Part shown: in pieces, positions 8,476-20,900 of the stretch
How positions within the stretch are numbered: the stretch's first letter is position 1
Layout of the letters: each line of letters begins with the position of its first letter
IMG/VR virus record: IMGVR_UViG_3300032265_000225
Span: 1 to 43,780 of that record
Source: a virus
Reading direction: 5' to 3' (one strand)
Length of the DNA stretch: 43,780 bases
The notes under the pieces: generated by a model
What the model was told of the DNA's origin: nothing
The model's database searches: none
The model's input: the letters and a program-made list of their open reading frames with translations, nothing else
Translations under genes and position numbers: made by a program

Positions 8476-11400
8476 ATGAGTTCAACCATAAGACAAAATA
8501 ATCTTTTATTATCAGAAGACTGGAAAAAAATCTATCAGACATTTACCAATGCTGATTTTACCAGCTATGATTTTGAAAATTTACGTCGAACCATGATAGA
8601 TTATATCCGTACTAATTTTCCTGAAGATTTTAATGATTACATAGAGTCCAGTGAGTATTTGGCGTTGATTGACCTAATAGCATTTGTTGGACAAAGTATT
8701 GCTTTCCGTGTAGATTTAAATGCTAGAGAAAATTTTATTGAAACAGCTGAACGTCGTAGCAGTTTATTAAATCTATCACAGCTAGTTAGTTATGTTCCTA
8801 GTAGAAGTACAAGTGCTAGCGGATTATTAAAATTTGGAACTGTTACGACAACAGAAAATGTTACAGACAGTAACGGCAGAAACTTATCTGGGCAAACTAT
8901 TGCATGGAATGATTCCAGTAATAGTAACTGGTATGATCAATTTATTAAAGTATTAAATGCGGCATTACCGCAAACACAACAGTTTGGCAATCCAAGCGAC
9001 TCTGCAACAATTTATAATATACCAACAGCTCAATATAGATTCAATGCTACAAATACAAATATACCAGTTTATAGTTTTTCAGCAAATGTCGCCGGTCGCG
9101 GAATGACTTTTGAAATAGTTAGTACTACTTTTACCGGACAAGATTACATATACGAAGAAACACCAAAAGCAGGCAACAGTATTGCATGTGTATATCAAGA
9201 TGATGGTTACGGTGCAGGTAGTCCTACCACTGGATTCTTTTTTAGATTTGTTCAAGGAACTTTAAATCAAGGAACTTTTACAATTACAAACCCTACCACT
9301 AATGAAGTTGTTAATATTGATACTCAAAATATTAACGATGCTGATGTATGGCTATGGCAATTAAATCAACAAAGTCTGGAAGATGTGTTATGGACAAAAG
9401 TTCCTGCCCTAACAGGCAATAATATTATCTATAATAATTTAAATCAAAATATAAACACTGTGTATAGTGTTACAACTCGAGTAAACGATGCGATTTCTTT
9501 AAACTTTGCAGACGGTATATTTGGTAAAATACCTTTAGGATCTTTTAAAACATTATATAGAGTTTCTAATAATTTGTCTTATGTTGTTAATCCTACAGAT
9601 ATCAATAACATTTCTATAACTATTCCTTATCTTAGTGCTACTGGTGGAAATGAAACACTAGTAATTACATTATCACTAGCCACTTCAGCAACTAACGCAA
9701 GCTCTTCGGAAACTAATGCAAGTATTAAACAAAATGCTCCTCAAACTTATTATACACAAAATCGTATGATAACAGGCGAGGATTACAATATTAGTCCGTT
9801 AAGTGCAAGTTTACAAGTAGCAAAAGTTAAAGCAATTAACAGAACATCAAGTGGTATTAGTAGATACTTTGACTTAACCGACCCAACAGGAAAATATTCT
9901 AGCACCAATCTATTTGCTGATGATGGTGTTATCTATCAGCAAGATTACACATCAGGTACAACTTTTACCTATTTGACAACAACTGATATTCAAGGTGTTA
10001 TTGACAATATTGTCACTCCTATTTTAGAAGATCCTAATCTTAGAAACTTCTTTTATAAAAATTTTATAAGCTATATTACAACTAGTTTAAATGTTGCATG
10101 GTACAATGTAACAACAGACAGCAATAGTAGTACTGGATACATAGGAGGCACTATTGGAGCAACACCATATCCAGTTGGTTCTTATACACTAACAGATTTA
10201 TTATATGTTACAACGGGTGCTTTGGTTAAATTTGTAGCACCTACAGGATATTATTTTAACACTATAAGAAACAATGAATTAACAGCATACACTGGAACTG
10301 TTCCTGTAAATGGTGCTTCTTATCTATGGGCAAGCATTGTATTGATTACCGGTGACGGCACTGCTTCTGGTACTGGTAAGTTGTCTACAGGGTTTGGACC
10401 GATAATTTTAAGCAAGTCTATTCCTAATCTTGTGACAAAAACAGGAGTGATTGCGCCAATAGTAACACAAATTGTTCCACAATTTTCAACAACGTTAACA
10501 TCTAGTGTAAAAGCGCAGATGATTGATTTAATATCTGCCAACAGCGCATTTGGATTAAGATACGATGCACCAACACAAAGCTGGCAAATAATTTATTCAA
10601 GCAATATTAATTCGTCTGGCACCTTTAGTTTAAACTATCAAGGAAATACTGCCAACACACAATTAGACTCTAGTTGGTTTTTATTGTTTACCACAAATAC
10701 ACAAACATATACTATTACACAGCGATCAACACGCTACATTTTTGAAAGCGATAAAGAAGTTATATTCTATTTTGATACTACTAATCGTATCTATGATAAA
10801 GTGTCTAGTAAAACCATCGTTGATTATATTAAAATCTTAAATGTTAATACACAGCCTGGGCTTACTAGTAATTTTACTACAGATTTACAATGGGAAATTG
10901 TATCAGAGTATGTTGGTAACGATGGATATATCGATCCTAAAAAAATTGTAATTACTTTTGCAGATCCTCAAAATACTGGTGTAGTAGAGAACCCACAATT
11001 ATTTTTAGATTTTGTAGCTCCTACAACAGCTCCTCTTGAAAACAAATTTATTGTACAGAAAAAATATACTATATCAGTAGGCCAAGAGGACTATCGTTAT
11101 GTTTACAATAATCCTGCAACTGGCCCAGTCATCATTTTAGCCACCGAAGGGTTATTATACCCTCTTACTAAATGGAATGACGGTCAGTATTTTTACTTTA
11201 TAGATACTCAAACTGTTGTTCAGTATTTTGCATCTACCGGATCCTATAGCCCGACTTTAGATTATAGAGTTTATTCAGGTAGGGACAAAATTAGATTCCA
11301 ATACACACATAGTGCTGATTATAATTCAAGAATTGATCCAGGTGCTAGTAACATTATAGATATCTATGTATTGACCAACAATTACGATACTGCATATCGT

Positions 11401-11973
11401 CAATGGGTAGTAGCTGGCGGCACAGGAACAGAGCCGTTACCTCCAAGTTCTGATGAATTGAATAATTTACTATCTGGTAAATTAGATCTTATAAAATCAA
11501 TAAGCGACGAAGTGATATATCATCCTGTAAATTATGTACTGTTGTTTGGTAAGCAAGCTGATCCTAGCTTACAAGCAACATTTGAAGTAATGATTAATCC
11601 TAGCTCTACAGTAAGCAATGCTAATGTACAAGCAAGAATACTAACTGCAATAAACCAATTTTTTGCTTTAGAAAATTGGAATTTTGGAGATACTTTTTAT
11701 TTTACTGAGTTATCAACTTATGTAATGCAACAATTATCACCCGATATAATTAGTTTAGTGATTGTTCCAAATCAAACAGGTCAGTATTTTGGTAGTTTAT
11801 TTGAAATCAAATGTCCAAGTAATGGAATATTCTTGAGTTGTGCTACTACTAACGACATAGTAGTTGTAGCAGGACTGACAAACACTAATTTAAAAACAGT
11901 CACAGGCACTGGACTAGCATCATTAGTTACTAGTCAGCAGATTACCAGCGCAAACTACGGAGCAAATAGTTAA
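8476..11973 (+). CDS. 6: Baseplate wedge protein gp6-like
   Basis: Largest conserved wedge protein, which dimerises to form the inner baseplate ring in T4. The N-terminus (FTSYDFENLRRTMIDYI, then YLALIDLIAFVGQSIAFRVDL and ARENFIETAERRSSLLNL) and the C-terminus (YHPVNYVLLFGKQADPS, FGDTFYFTELSTYVMQQLSP, VIVPNQTGQYFGSLFEI) are clear gp6 family regions. At 1165 residues it is far longer than T4 gp6 (about 660). The extra length is in the middle (about residues 130-900), rich in Ser/Thr/Asn and likely beta structure. AGGA at 8465-8468 precedes the ATG, and the stop overlaps the next start as TAATG. Confidence 0.88.
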   Translation: MSSTIRQNNLLLSEDWKKIYQTFTNADFTSYDFENLRRTMIDYIRTNFPEDFNDYIESSEYLALIDLIAFVGQSIAFRVDLNARENFIETAERRSSLLNLSQLVSYVPSRSTSASGLLKFGTVTTTENVTDSNGRNLSGQTIAWNDSSNSNWYDQFIKVLNAALPQTQQFGNPSDSATIYNIPTAQYRFNATNTNIPVYSFSANVAGRGMTFEIVSTTFTGQDYIYEETPKAGNSIACVYQDDGYGAGSPTTGFFFRFVQGTLNQGTFTITNPTTNEVVNIDTQNINDADVWLWQLNQQSLEDVLWTKVPALTGNNIIYNNLNQNINTVYSVTTRVNDAISLNFADGIFGKIPLGSFKTLYRVSNNLSYVVNPTDINNISITIPYLSATGGNETLVITLSLATSATNASSSETNASIKQNAPQTYYTQNRMITGEDYNISPLSASLQVAKVKAINRTSSGISRYFDLTDPTGKYSSTNLFADDGVIYQQDYTSGTTFTYLTTTDIQGVIDNIVTPILEDPNLRNFFYKNFISYITTSLNVAWYNVTTDSNSSTGYIGGTIGATPYPVGSYTLTDLLYVTTGALVKFVAPTGYYFNTIRNNELTAYTGTVPVNGASYLWASIVLITGDGTASGTGKLSTGFGPIILSKSIPNLVTKTGVIAPIVTQIVPQFSTTLTSSVKAQMIDLISANSAFGLRYDAPTQSWQIIYSSNINSSGTFSLNYQGNTANTQLDSSWFLLFTTNTQTYTITQRSTRYIFESDKEVIFYFDTTNRIYDKVSSKTIVDYIKILNVNTQPGLTSNFTTDLQWEIVSEYVGNDGYIDPKKIVITFADPQNTGVVENPQLFLDFVAPTTAPLENKFIVQKKYTISVGQEDYRYVYNNPATGPVIILATEGLLYPLTKWNDGQYFYFIDTQTVVQYFASTGSYSPTLDYRVYSGRDKIRFQYTHSADYNSRIDPGASNIIDIYVLTNNYDTAYRQWVVAGGTGTEPLPPSSDELNNLLSGKLDLIKSISDEVIYHPVNYVLLFGKQADPSLQATFEVMINPSSTVSNANVQARILTAINQFFALENWNFGDTFYFTELSTYVMQQLSPDIISLVIVPNQTGQYFGSLFEIKCPSNGIFLSCATTNDIVVVAGLTNTNLKTVTGTGLASLVTSQQITSANYGANS

Positions 11974-14900
11974 TGGCTAACGAAAATAATCCAACTGGTA
12001 AAGCCAGCCTTGGTATAAATTTCCTACCAGATTTTTATCAAACCCCTGCCAACAAAAAGTTTTTACAATCTACGATTGATCAACTGTATCAGCCTGGCAC
12101 ATTAACTAAAACTAGTGGTTTCATAGGAAGAAAAAATGCTAAAGCTGCCAAAGGTTCCGATGTGTATGTTAAATCTGCAAACACTACACGTCAAAACTAT
12201 CAATTAGAGCCTAGCCTTACAGTCAAAGACTCGTTAGGTAATACAACATTTTTTAAAGATTATCAAGATTATATTAACCAACTAGGTGTATTTGGTGCAA
12301 ATACAACAAGACACGACAGACTTAATAAACAAGAATTTTATTCTTGGGATCCGCACATTGACTGGGACAAGTTTGTTAATTTTCAAAACTATTATTGGTT
12401 ACCGTACGGTCCTGATCCTATAAACATCTACGGCCAACCTATTAATGTAGAAAGTACATATACTGTTAATGTAGAATCAACAGGAAACTCTAATCAATAT
12501 GTGTTTACCCCTGACGGGTTTGCACCTAACCCAATACTAAAACTTTACAGAGGTCAAACTTATACTTTTGAAATTTCTAGTGAAGGAAATCCTTTTAGTA
12601 TCAAGACTGCCCGTAGTATTGGAATTACTAATAGATATATAACGTCCGATATAAGCGAATATGCTATTGAATCAGGTGTGCTTGTGTTTACTGTTCCTGC
12701 AGATGCGCCTTCTATTTTATTTTATCAAAGTGAAACAGACATAAACTTAGGCGGTGCAATTGAAATTCACGATATTACAGATGCAAGTATATTAGATGTA
12801 GAAAAAGATTTATTAGGTAAAAAAAGTTATTCCTTATCTGACGGGACACTTCTTAGTAATGGAATGAAATTAAAATTCAACGGTAATGTATTTCCAACTA
12901 GTTATGCTAAAGGACTATATTATGTTGAGGGTGTTGGTGTGGCTATTAAATTAGTAGCAGAAAAAACTTTAGAAATAGTAAGTCCTTACACAACAAGTCA
13001 AAATATATTGTTTGATGATACTCCGTTTGACCAATATCCTTTTGACGATGCCGCCGGGTTTAGTTCTCTTAAAGATTATGTAGTAATTAATCGTGCTAGC
13101 CAAGATCATAATCCGTGGAGTAGATACAATCGTTGGTTCCATAAAGATGTTATTAATGCCAGTGCAATGTATAATGGTACAACAGCTAGTTTAGATCAAA
13201 CAGCACGAGCTAATAGACCAATAATTGAATTTGAAGCAGATTTAAAATTATATAACTTAGGTACAACAGCTATTGCTGATACAGACTTAATAGATGATTT
13301 TACAACCGATGTGTTTTCGTTAATAGAAGGCTCTCGAGGTTATAATGTTGATGGTGTTGCACTAGCACCGGGATACCGTGTATTATTTACAGCTGACCTA
13401 GACCCGTTAGTCAATGGAAAAGTATTTGAAGTGAGTTTTATTAATATCAGCGGGTACGGGCAAATACACTTGACTGAAGTTTCCAGCCCTGTATTAAATC
13501 AAAATACAATTATTTTAAAAGGATTACAGAACCAAAGTTCCACGTATTGGTATAACGGTACTAAGTGGGTAAAAGGTCAACAGAAAACAAATACTAATCA
13601 AGCACCTTTATTTGATATTGTTGATAGTAACGGTGTTAGCTATTCAGACACAACGGTATATGACGGGTCGACTTTTAAAGGAACAAGTGTGTTCTGTTAT
13701 AAAGTTTCATCTACCGGTTCTAAAGATACTGTATTAGGATTTCCTTTAAGTTATCAAAATGTAAACAATATTGGTGATATTGTTTTTAGTTTTAATCTAG
13801 CATCCGATACCTTTCAATATAAGATAAAAACTAATACTATTACAAAAAGTATATCATCAGGTTATCTGTTAGGAAAAGACTACGCAGGAAATGACCGTTA
13901 TCTTAATGGTTGGCAAATTTCTAAAGCAACGGCCGTACAAGCAGGTGTTAGAATTTACAAAGATTCTAACCAGACCAATAATTTCAATATTGATATATTT
14001 GACGATATCAATAATTTGTCAGATCTAGTTGTAAAAGTCTACATCAACGGTGTTTACATACAACCAGTGAACTACAATATTGTCAATAGCTCTGTATATA
14101 AATCTATTGTATTATTGAAAGATATATCTCTAACAGATATCTTAACAATCAAGGTATACTCAACACAGACAATTAACTCAAATGGTTATTATGAGATACC
14201 TTTAAATTTACAAAATAATCCACTAAATGATTCTATGCTAGATTTTACATTAGGTGAAGTTAGTGATCATGTGGAATCTATTATTGAAAATATTTCTACT
14301 TTTGTAGGAGTGTTTCCAGGTGCTAGTAATCTAAGAGATTTAGGAAATATTACACAGTACGGAACAAAGTTTGTACAGCATAGTGGACCGGCTAGCCTTA
14401 GCCAGTATCATATAACATCCGAATCTCATAATATTATTAAAGCTATTGAACATAGTAGAAATGACTACGGCAGTTTTAAACGTAATTTTATAGAAATAGC
14501 CGGATCATTAGGATTAAACACAGATACAATTACCCATGTTGATCTGGTTCTTCAAAAATTAAATGCAAACAAGCCTAAAACTGCACCGTACTATTTCAGC
14601 GATATGGTGCCATATGGCGCAAGTGTAGTAACAGATTTAACTGTAGTTGATTATAGAATTAAAAACTATCCGCTATCAGCAGTATTTTCCTTAGACTCGC
14701 TATCTAACAAAGCAGTAGGTATATACCATACAGTTACATCAACTAGTAAAAAGACTCAGTTAGTCTACGGCAGAGACTATACATTTAATAATCAAGGTTA
14801 CATTAATATACAATCTTCAGTTGTGTTGTCTACAGGAGATATTATTACAACTATAGAGTATGACAATACTGATGGCTGCTATGTTCCTGAAACACCAACA

Positions 14901-17900
14901 AAATTAGGCTTATGGCCAAAATTTGTTCCTCAGATTTATACAGATACTACGCTAATTACTCCTTTACAAATAATACAAGGGCATGACGGAAGCCATGTAT
15001 TAGCTTATGGCGATTATAGAGATGATTTGTTATTAGAATTAGAAACAAGAATCTATAATAATATTAAAGTTACATATGATGCTAGTATCTTTGATGTTAA
15101 TGATATCGTTCCGTCATATAATCGCCCTCAAGATTATACACTAGAAGAATTCAATCAAGTACTAGCTCCTTATTTCTATCAATGGGCCGGACTAGTTGGC
15201 GTGGATTTTTCACAACATATTTCTTTTGATAGAACAAATAGTTTTACCTATAATTATTCTAGTAATAAGTCACCAGCACAAACAACTATACCGGCATATT
15301 GGAGAGGAATTTATCGATATATTTTAGACACTGACCGTCCAAATATTTGTCCTTGGGAAATGCTAGGGTTTAGTATAGAGCCAAGTTGGTGGACTCAAGT
15401 ATACGGCCCTGCACCTTATACTAGTGACAATTTAATTTTATGGACCGATCTTGCAAATGGTCTAGTACGCAATCCAAATGTGCCGCCATACACTCTTGCA
15501 AAATATAAAAAGCCATTTTTATTAAAGCATATTCCTGTTGACAGCTCGGGCAATCTAATAAGCCCGTTGGTATCGGGACTAGCACAAGGCACAATTACAC
15601 AAAATATTGATAATAATTTTGTATTTGGTGATGTTGGTCCTGTTGAAGCCGCGTGGAGAAGAAGCAGTTATTATCCATTTAGCGTATTACTTGCAAGTAT
15701 GTTACTAACACCTGCAAAAACTTTTGGAGTTTTGTTAGATCGATCACGTATTGTGCGTAATAGCGCAGGGCAACTAGTTTATAAAGATACTAATTTAAGA
15801 ATTCGACCTGCCGATGTAGTAGTTCCTAATATCTATGCAACATCAACTCGTGTACAAACTGCAGGTATTATTAATTATGTAGTAAATTTAATTACAAATA
15901 TTATTTTTAGTAACAACCTAGATAGTTATAACGCCTATAAAACTGACTTACAAAATTTAACACCTCGTCTTAGCTATCGACTAAGTGCGTTCACAAACAA
16001 AAGCCAGTTTAATTTACTATTAGAATCTAAAACTCCTTTAGCAACAGGTAATGTGTTTATACCAACCGAGAGTTATAGTGTATTTTTAAATAGTTCAAGT
16101 CCGGTAACAAAATTAACTTATAGCGGAGTAGTACTTACTAAGTTGTCAACAGGATTTGAAATCAAAGGTTACAGCAATTCGCAACCTTATTTCAAATATT
16201 ATAGTTATTTTGGCACAGGAACAGCAGTAAATGTTGGCGGCATTAGCGATAGTTATGTAGACTGGACTCCTAATCAACAATATATTTCTGGACAAATTGT
16301 AAAATATGCAACTAATTTCTATATTGCAAAAATAGCTATTACAGCCGGCGCCTCATTCCAAGCTAACAACTTTACAAAACTTGATAGTTTACCAATAGTC
16401 GGGGGAGCAAATGCTTATTTTAGAACACATTGGGATAAAGATACAGAGTTAACAGCACCTTATGGCACTGTATTCACAACAATTCAAGAAGTTGTCGATT
16501 TCCTTTTAGGATACGAACAATGGCTAATTGATCAAGGATTTGTATTTGAAGAATTTAATAATAATTTAGCTGTAGTTGCTAATTGGCAAACTAGTGCTAA
16601 AGAATTTATGTTTTGGACCACACAAAACTGGTCTACAGGACAACAATACTGGAGCGACTGGTTGCCAAGCCAACCATACACATACGGAACTATAGTTCGT
16701 CACGACGGGTCTTATTACAGCGCCGCTTTTAATCTTCCTGTTAATCCTGTATTCGATGCAACACAATGGACATTATTAGCAGGCCTAACAAATATTGGCG
16801 GCAGTGTCATAAGTTTAAGCCCAGCGGCAAACGGTGTGTCTTTTAAAACTAATCTTACAGTTGTAGATGATATTACTAATATTTTTAACAACTACGAATT
16901 TTTTAAAGTCGATGGTTCTACAATTAAACCTACAGAACTAGATTCCTATAGAAATGGTAATATTGTTACTTACAGCCCACGGACCACCGACGGTATCTAT
17001 GGTGCTACATTTTATTTGATACAGAATGAACATGTAATCATTATAGATAATATTGATATATTCAATGATGTTATCTATAGCCCAACTAGCGGTTATCGTA
17101 GAGATCGTATTAAAGTTTCTGGTTATATTACTAATGATTGGTATGGCGGATTAGATATTCCAGGATTTATATTTGATTCTGCAAAAATAGCCAGCTGGCA
17201 ACCGTACACTGATTATAGTTTAGGAGATATTGTTTATTATCAAGGAAACTATTATAGTGCAACTGCTGGACTAGCTGGGTCTGTTTCTTTTGTACCTTCG
17301 TATTGGAATAAACTTACTAAAGCACCAACTTCTGAATTACTTCCAAACTGGACAAATTCTGCAACACAGTTTGTAGATTTTTATAGTTTAAATGTAGATA
17401 ATTTTAATCCTCAACATCAACAATTTGCACAGCATTTAATTGGGTATCAATCAAGACAATATTTACATAACATAATTCAAGACCCAGTAAGTGAATTTAA
17501 ATTCTATCAAGGAATGATTCGTGAAAAAGGAACAAAAAATGTTTTGAATCATTTATTTGGGGTATTGAATACAGACAAAGTAGATAGTCTTACATTCTAT
17601 GAAGAATGGGCGTTGCGTGTTGGGCGTTACGGCGCAAGCGATGCTTTTGAAGATATTGAAATTGTGCTAGATGAAACATTATTTAAAAATAATCCTCAAG
17701 GTTATGCGTTAGTAGAAAGAAAGAATAACAATATTAGTAGTTTTGTTATACAGCAAACACCAAACGACATCTATGTTAAACCACTAGGTTATAATTCATT
17801 ACCGTTTCCTACATCTACTAATTTAACTCCGTTATTAAGAAATTCTGGATACGTAAACCCAGCCGATGTTAAATTTAGTTTAAAATCTATTTCTGATATT

Positions 17901-20900
17901 GTCAATGTCGATATTGCAGAATTGTCAGAAGGTCAGTATGTATGGTGTTCGTTTGAAGGTGCTAGCTGGAATATTTACAGATTTACAGATTTGTTAATCC
18001 GAGCTAGCGGTGTTGCATACGATAACGGTGTATTAACAATTACTACACAAAGTATAGTACCGTTGACTGCCGGATCGTATATTGGGTTAAGTCTTGCTAG
18101 TGTTGGCTCTGCACCTTTAGACCCTATCAATGGATTTTATCAAATAGCATCAGTTACTTTAAATTCTTTTACAATTAAGACAACAAAAGCAATCACTTCC
18201 CCGTTTACAAAAACTAATCAGCTTGTTATATTTGCATTAGTATCTCGTAAGATTGATAATATTAATGTTTTAGATTCGTTACCTCTTGCTCATACATTGA
18301 CGGGCGATCTAGTATGGACCGATGACGACGGCTCTGGATCTTGGGCAGTTTGGAAATATGCACCGGTTTACAAGAAAAAAACATTAACAAACCTTAATCC
18401 TCAGAGCGGATTGGCAAACGGATCTTCGATTGCAATGAATGCTCAAGGTACTATACTAGCAGTTGGTAATAGTCAAGGTTATATAACTATATACGATAAA
18501 GTTGGATCTTCTGTAGGATTTACTCAACGAGCTACTCTTACTACACCGTTTCTTGCATTTAATGATACAGTAAACCCAGGTAGAAATGTAAAGCTATCTC
18601 AAGTAGGTACAGTTTTATCTTTAAGTCCAGATGCTACATGGTTAGTTGCCGCCAGCCCGTCAGTAGGATATATTTCTACAACGTTTAAAGGAACATATTC
18701 TAGTACAGTAGCATACCCTATTAACTCAATAGTGTCTGTAACAACTGGCAGTAACATAACTTATTGGCAAGCTGTATCAGCGGTGCCGGCTAATAACATA
18801 CCGTCTATTAATTCAATTTACTGGGAATCAATGCCTTATATTCCAGTAAGTCAAGCAACTGGTGCTAATTCTACATTAGCATCTCAGGGAGTTATAAGTT
18901 TATATAAAAAATCTTCAAATAATGATTATATTTTTATTGATTCAATAATAAGTCCAATACCTACCGCTAACGAACGATTTGGCACCAGTGTCGTGTTTGG
19001 CTCAAATGCGATGTATGTTGGAGCCCCAGGATTTAATAATGGCATTGGTCGAGTATATAAATTCAAATATACAACAGTATCATATGCTAGTACTGTATAC
19101 AATCCTAACGGAAGTTTTAAAAATGTTGTAGCAGTTGCATCGACATCTGGCATACGTGCTGGTATGACTATTAATGGTACAGGTTTTACTAGCGGACAAC
19201 TAGTTGATGCATTATTGATTAAGGTTAGACTGGCCGTAAACTCGGCAGGTAATACAGTTAGTATTAATAACCCAGCACTAAGTCCTACTAACTTGTCAGT
19301 AGGAATGACTGTAACTGGCCCAGGAATTTTATCAGCAGCCAATATATATTCGCTAGGAGCTGAGCAAGTAAATGTTAACGGAGTTTATAAATCTTATAAT
19401 TATGTTATTATATCTAGTCTGCAAGATGTAGATGCATCTATATTAACACAGCTAACATTCAACAGTGATAATAATTTAACATTCTCAGTTTTAGTTCTTA
19501 ACTTTACGCCATCAATAGTTAATTTAAATACATTGTTACTAAATGAACCACCCGATAGTACTCCTAGCGGCACATTAACTTTTACCGAAACTACGTGGGC
19601 TTATGATTTTACATTTAATTTCATAGGAACATCTACAAACACTATTGGTTATACTCTGGCAACCAGTACTGACGGAACTTTCCTAGCTGTTAGTTCTATT
19701 GGTAAAACTGTAAATGTATACAAGGATAATTTACTAGTACAGTCTTTAAATGCTCCACAGAGAGTATCAACTCAAAGCTCTGCAACATCTTGGGGACAAT
19801 CTGTATCGTTTAGCAATGACGGCACATACCTTGCAATAGCAGATCCAATCGCTCCGTTAGGCACATTATACGAAGGGTTAGTAAAATTATATCAGTATAG
19901 TGCTAGTAACAATACGTATTCTTATCTATCAACACTAACAAATCACAATCCTCAACAAAACGGACAATTTGGAAGTGTTATATCCTTCATGAACGACTAT
20001 AAGACTATAGTTGTTTATAGTAAGAACGGTGACACATCAACTATTAGAAATTTTGATAACGGAACAACTACATTTGATAAACAGTCTACAAACTTTACAG
20101 AAACAGAATCTCGTGCCGGCAGAGTAGATATCTATGACATTTATAATAGTATTTGGGTGTTTAGTGAGTCGTTGCCAACAACAAATTTACCTACAGACTT
20201 ATACGGAGTTGGAGTTACTGTAGGATCAAATAATGTAGTCGTTAGTGCGCCTGGAGCATTAGATGGTAATTTGTTGTCGGGACAGATTTATAGCTATAAC
20301 AAGCAACCAACTACGTATGCATGGTCAATATCTCGCCGTCAAAATACGTCCGCCGATGTTAGTAAAATTAAAAAAGCCTTTATATACGATAAAAAATTAG
20401 AAACTTTGACAACATATCTCGATGTCATTGATCCCTTGCAAGGAAAAATAGCAGGCCCAGCAGAAGAAGAGTTATCATTTAAAACTTATTATGACCCTGC
20501 TACATATAGTTATAGTGTTGCATCTGATGCTACAAGTGATGCTATCAGTTATTGGGATTCTCCGCAAGTAGGAAAATTATGGTGGGATTTAAGAACTTGT
20601 AAATTCCAAGAAAATCGTTTTGACGATTTTAACTATAGAAATAATACATGGAACACACTTGCAACCGGCGCTTCGGTAGATATTTACGAATGGGTCGAAA
20701 GCACATTAAAACCTAGTAGTTGGGATGCAATAGCAGATACACCAAACGGATTAACAAAAGGTATAAGCGGCAAGAGTTTATACGGCGATACTGCGTATAG
20801 TATATTAGAAAAATACGATACTACAAGTAAAATTTTCAATAACTTATACTACTTCTGGGTAAAGAATAAAAAAATAATACCAAACGTACAAGGTCGGTAT

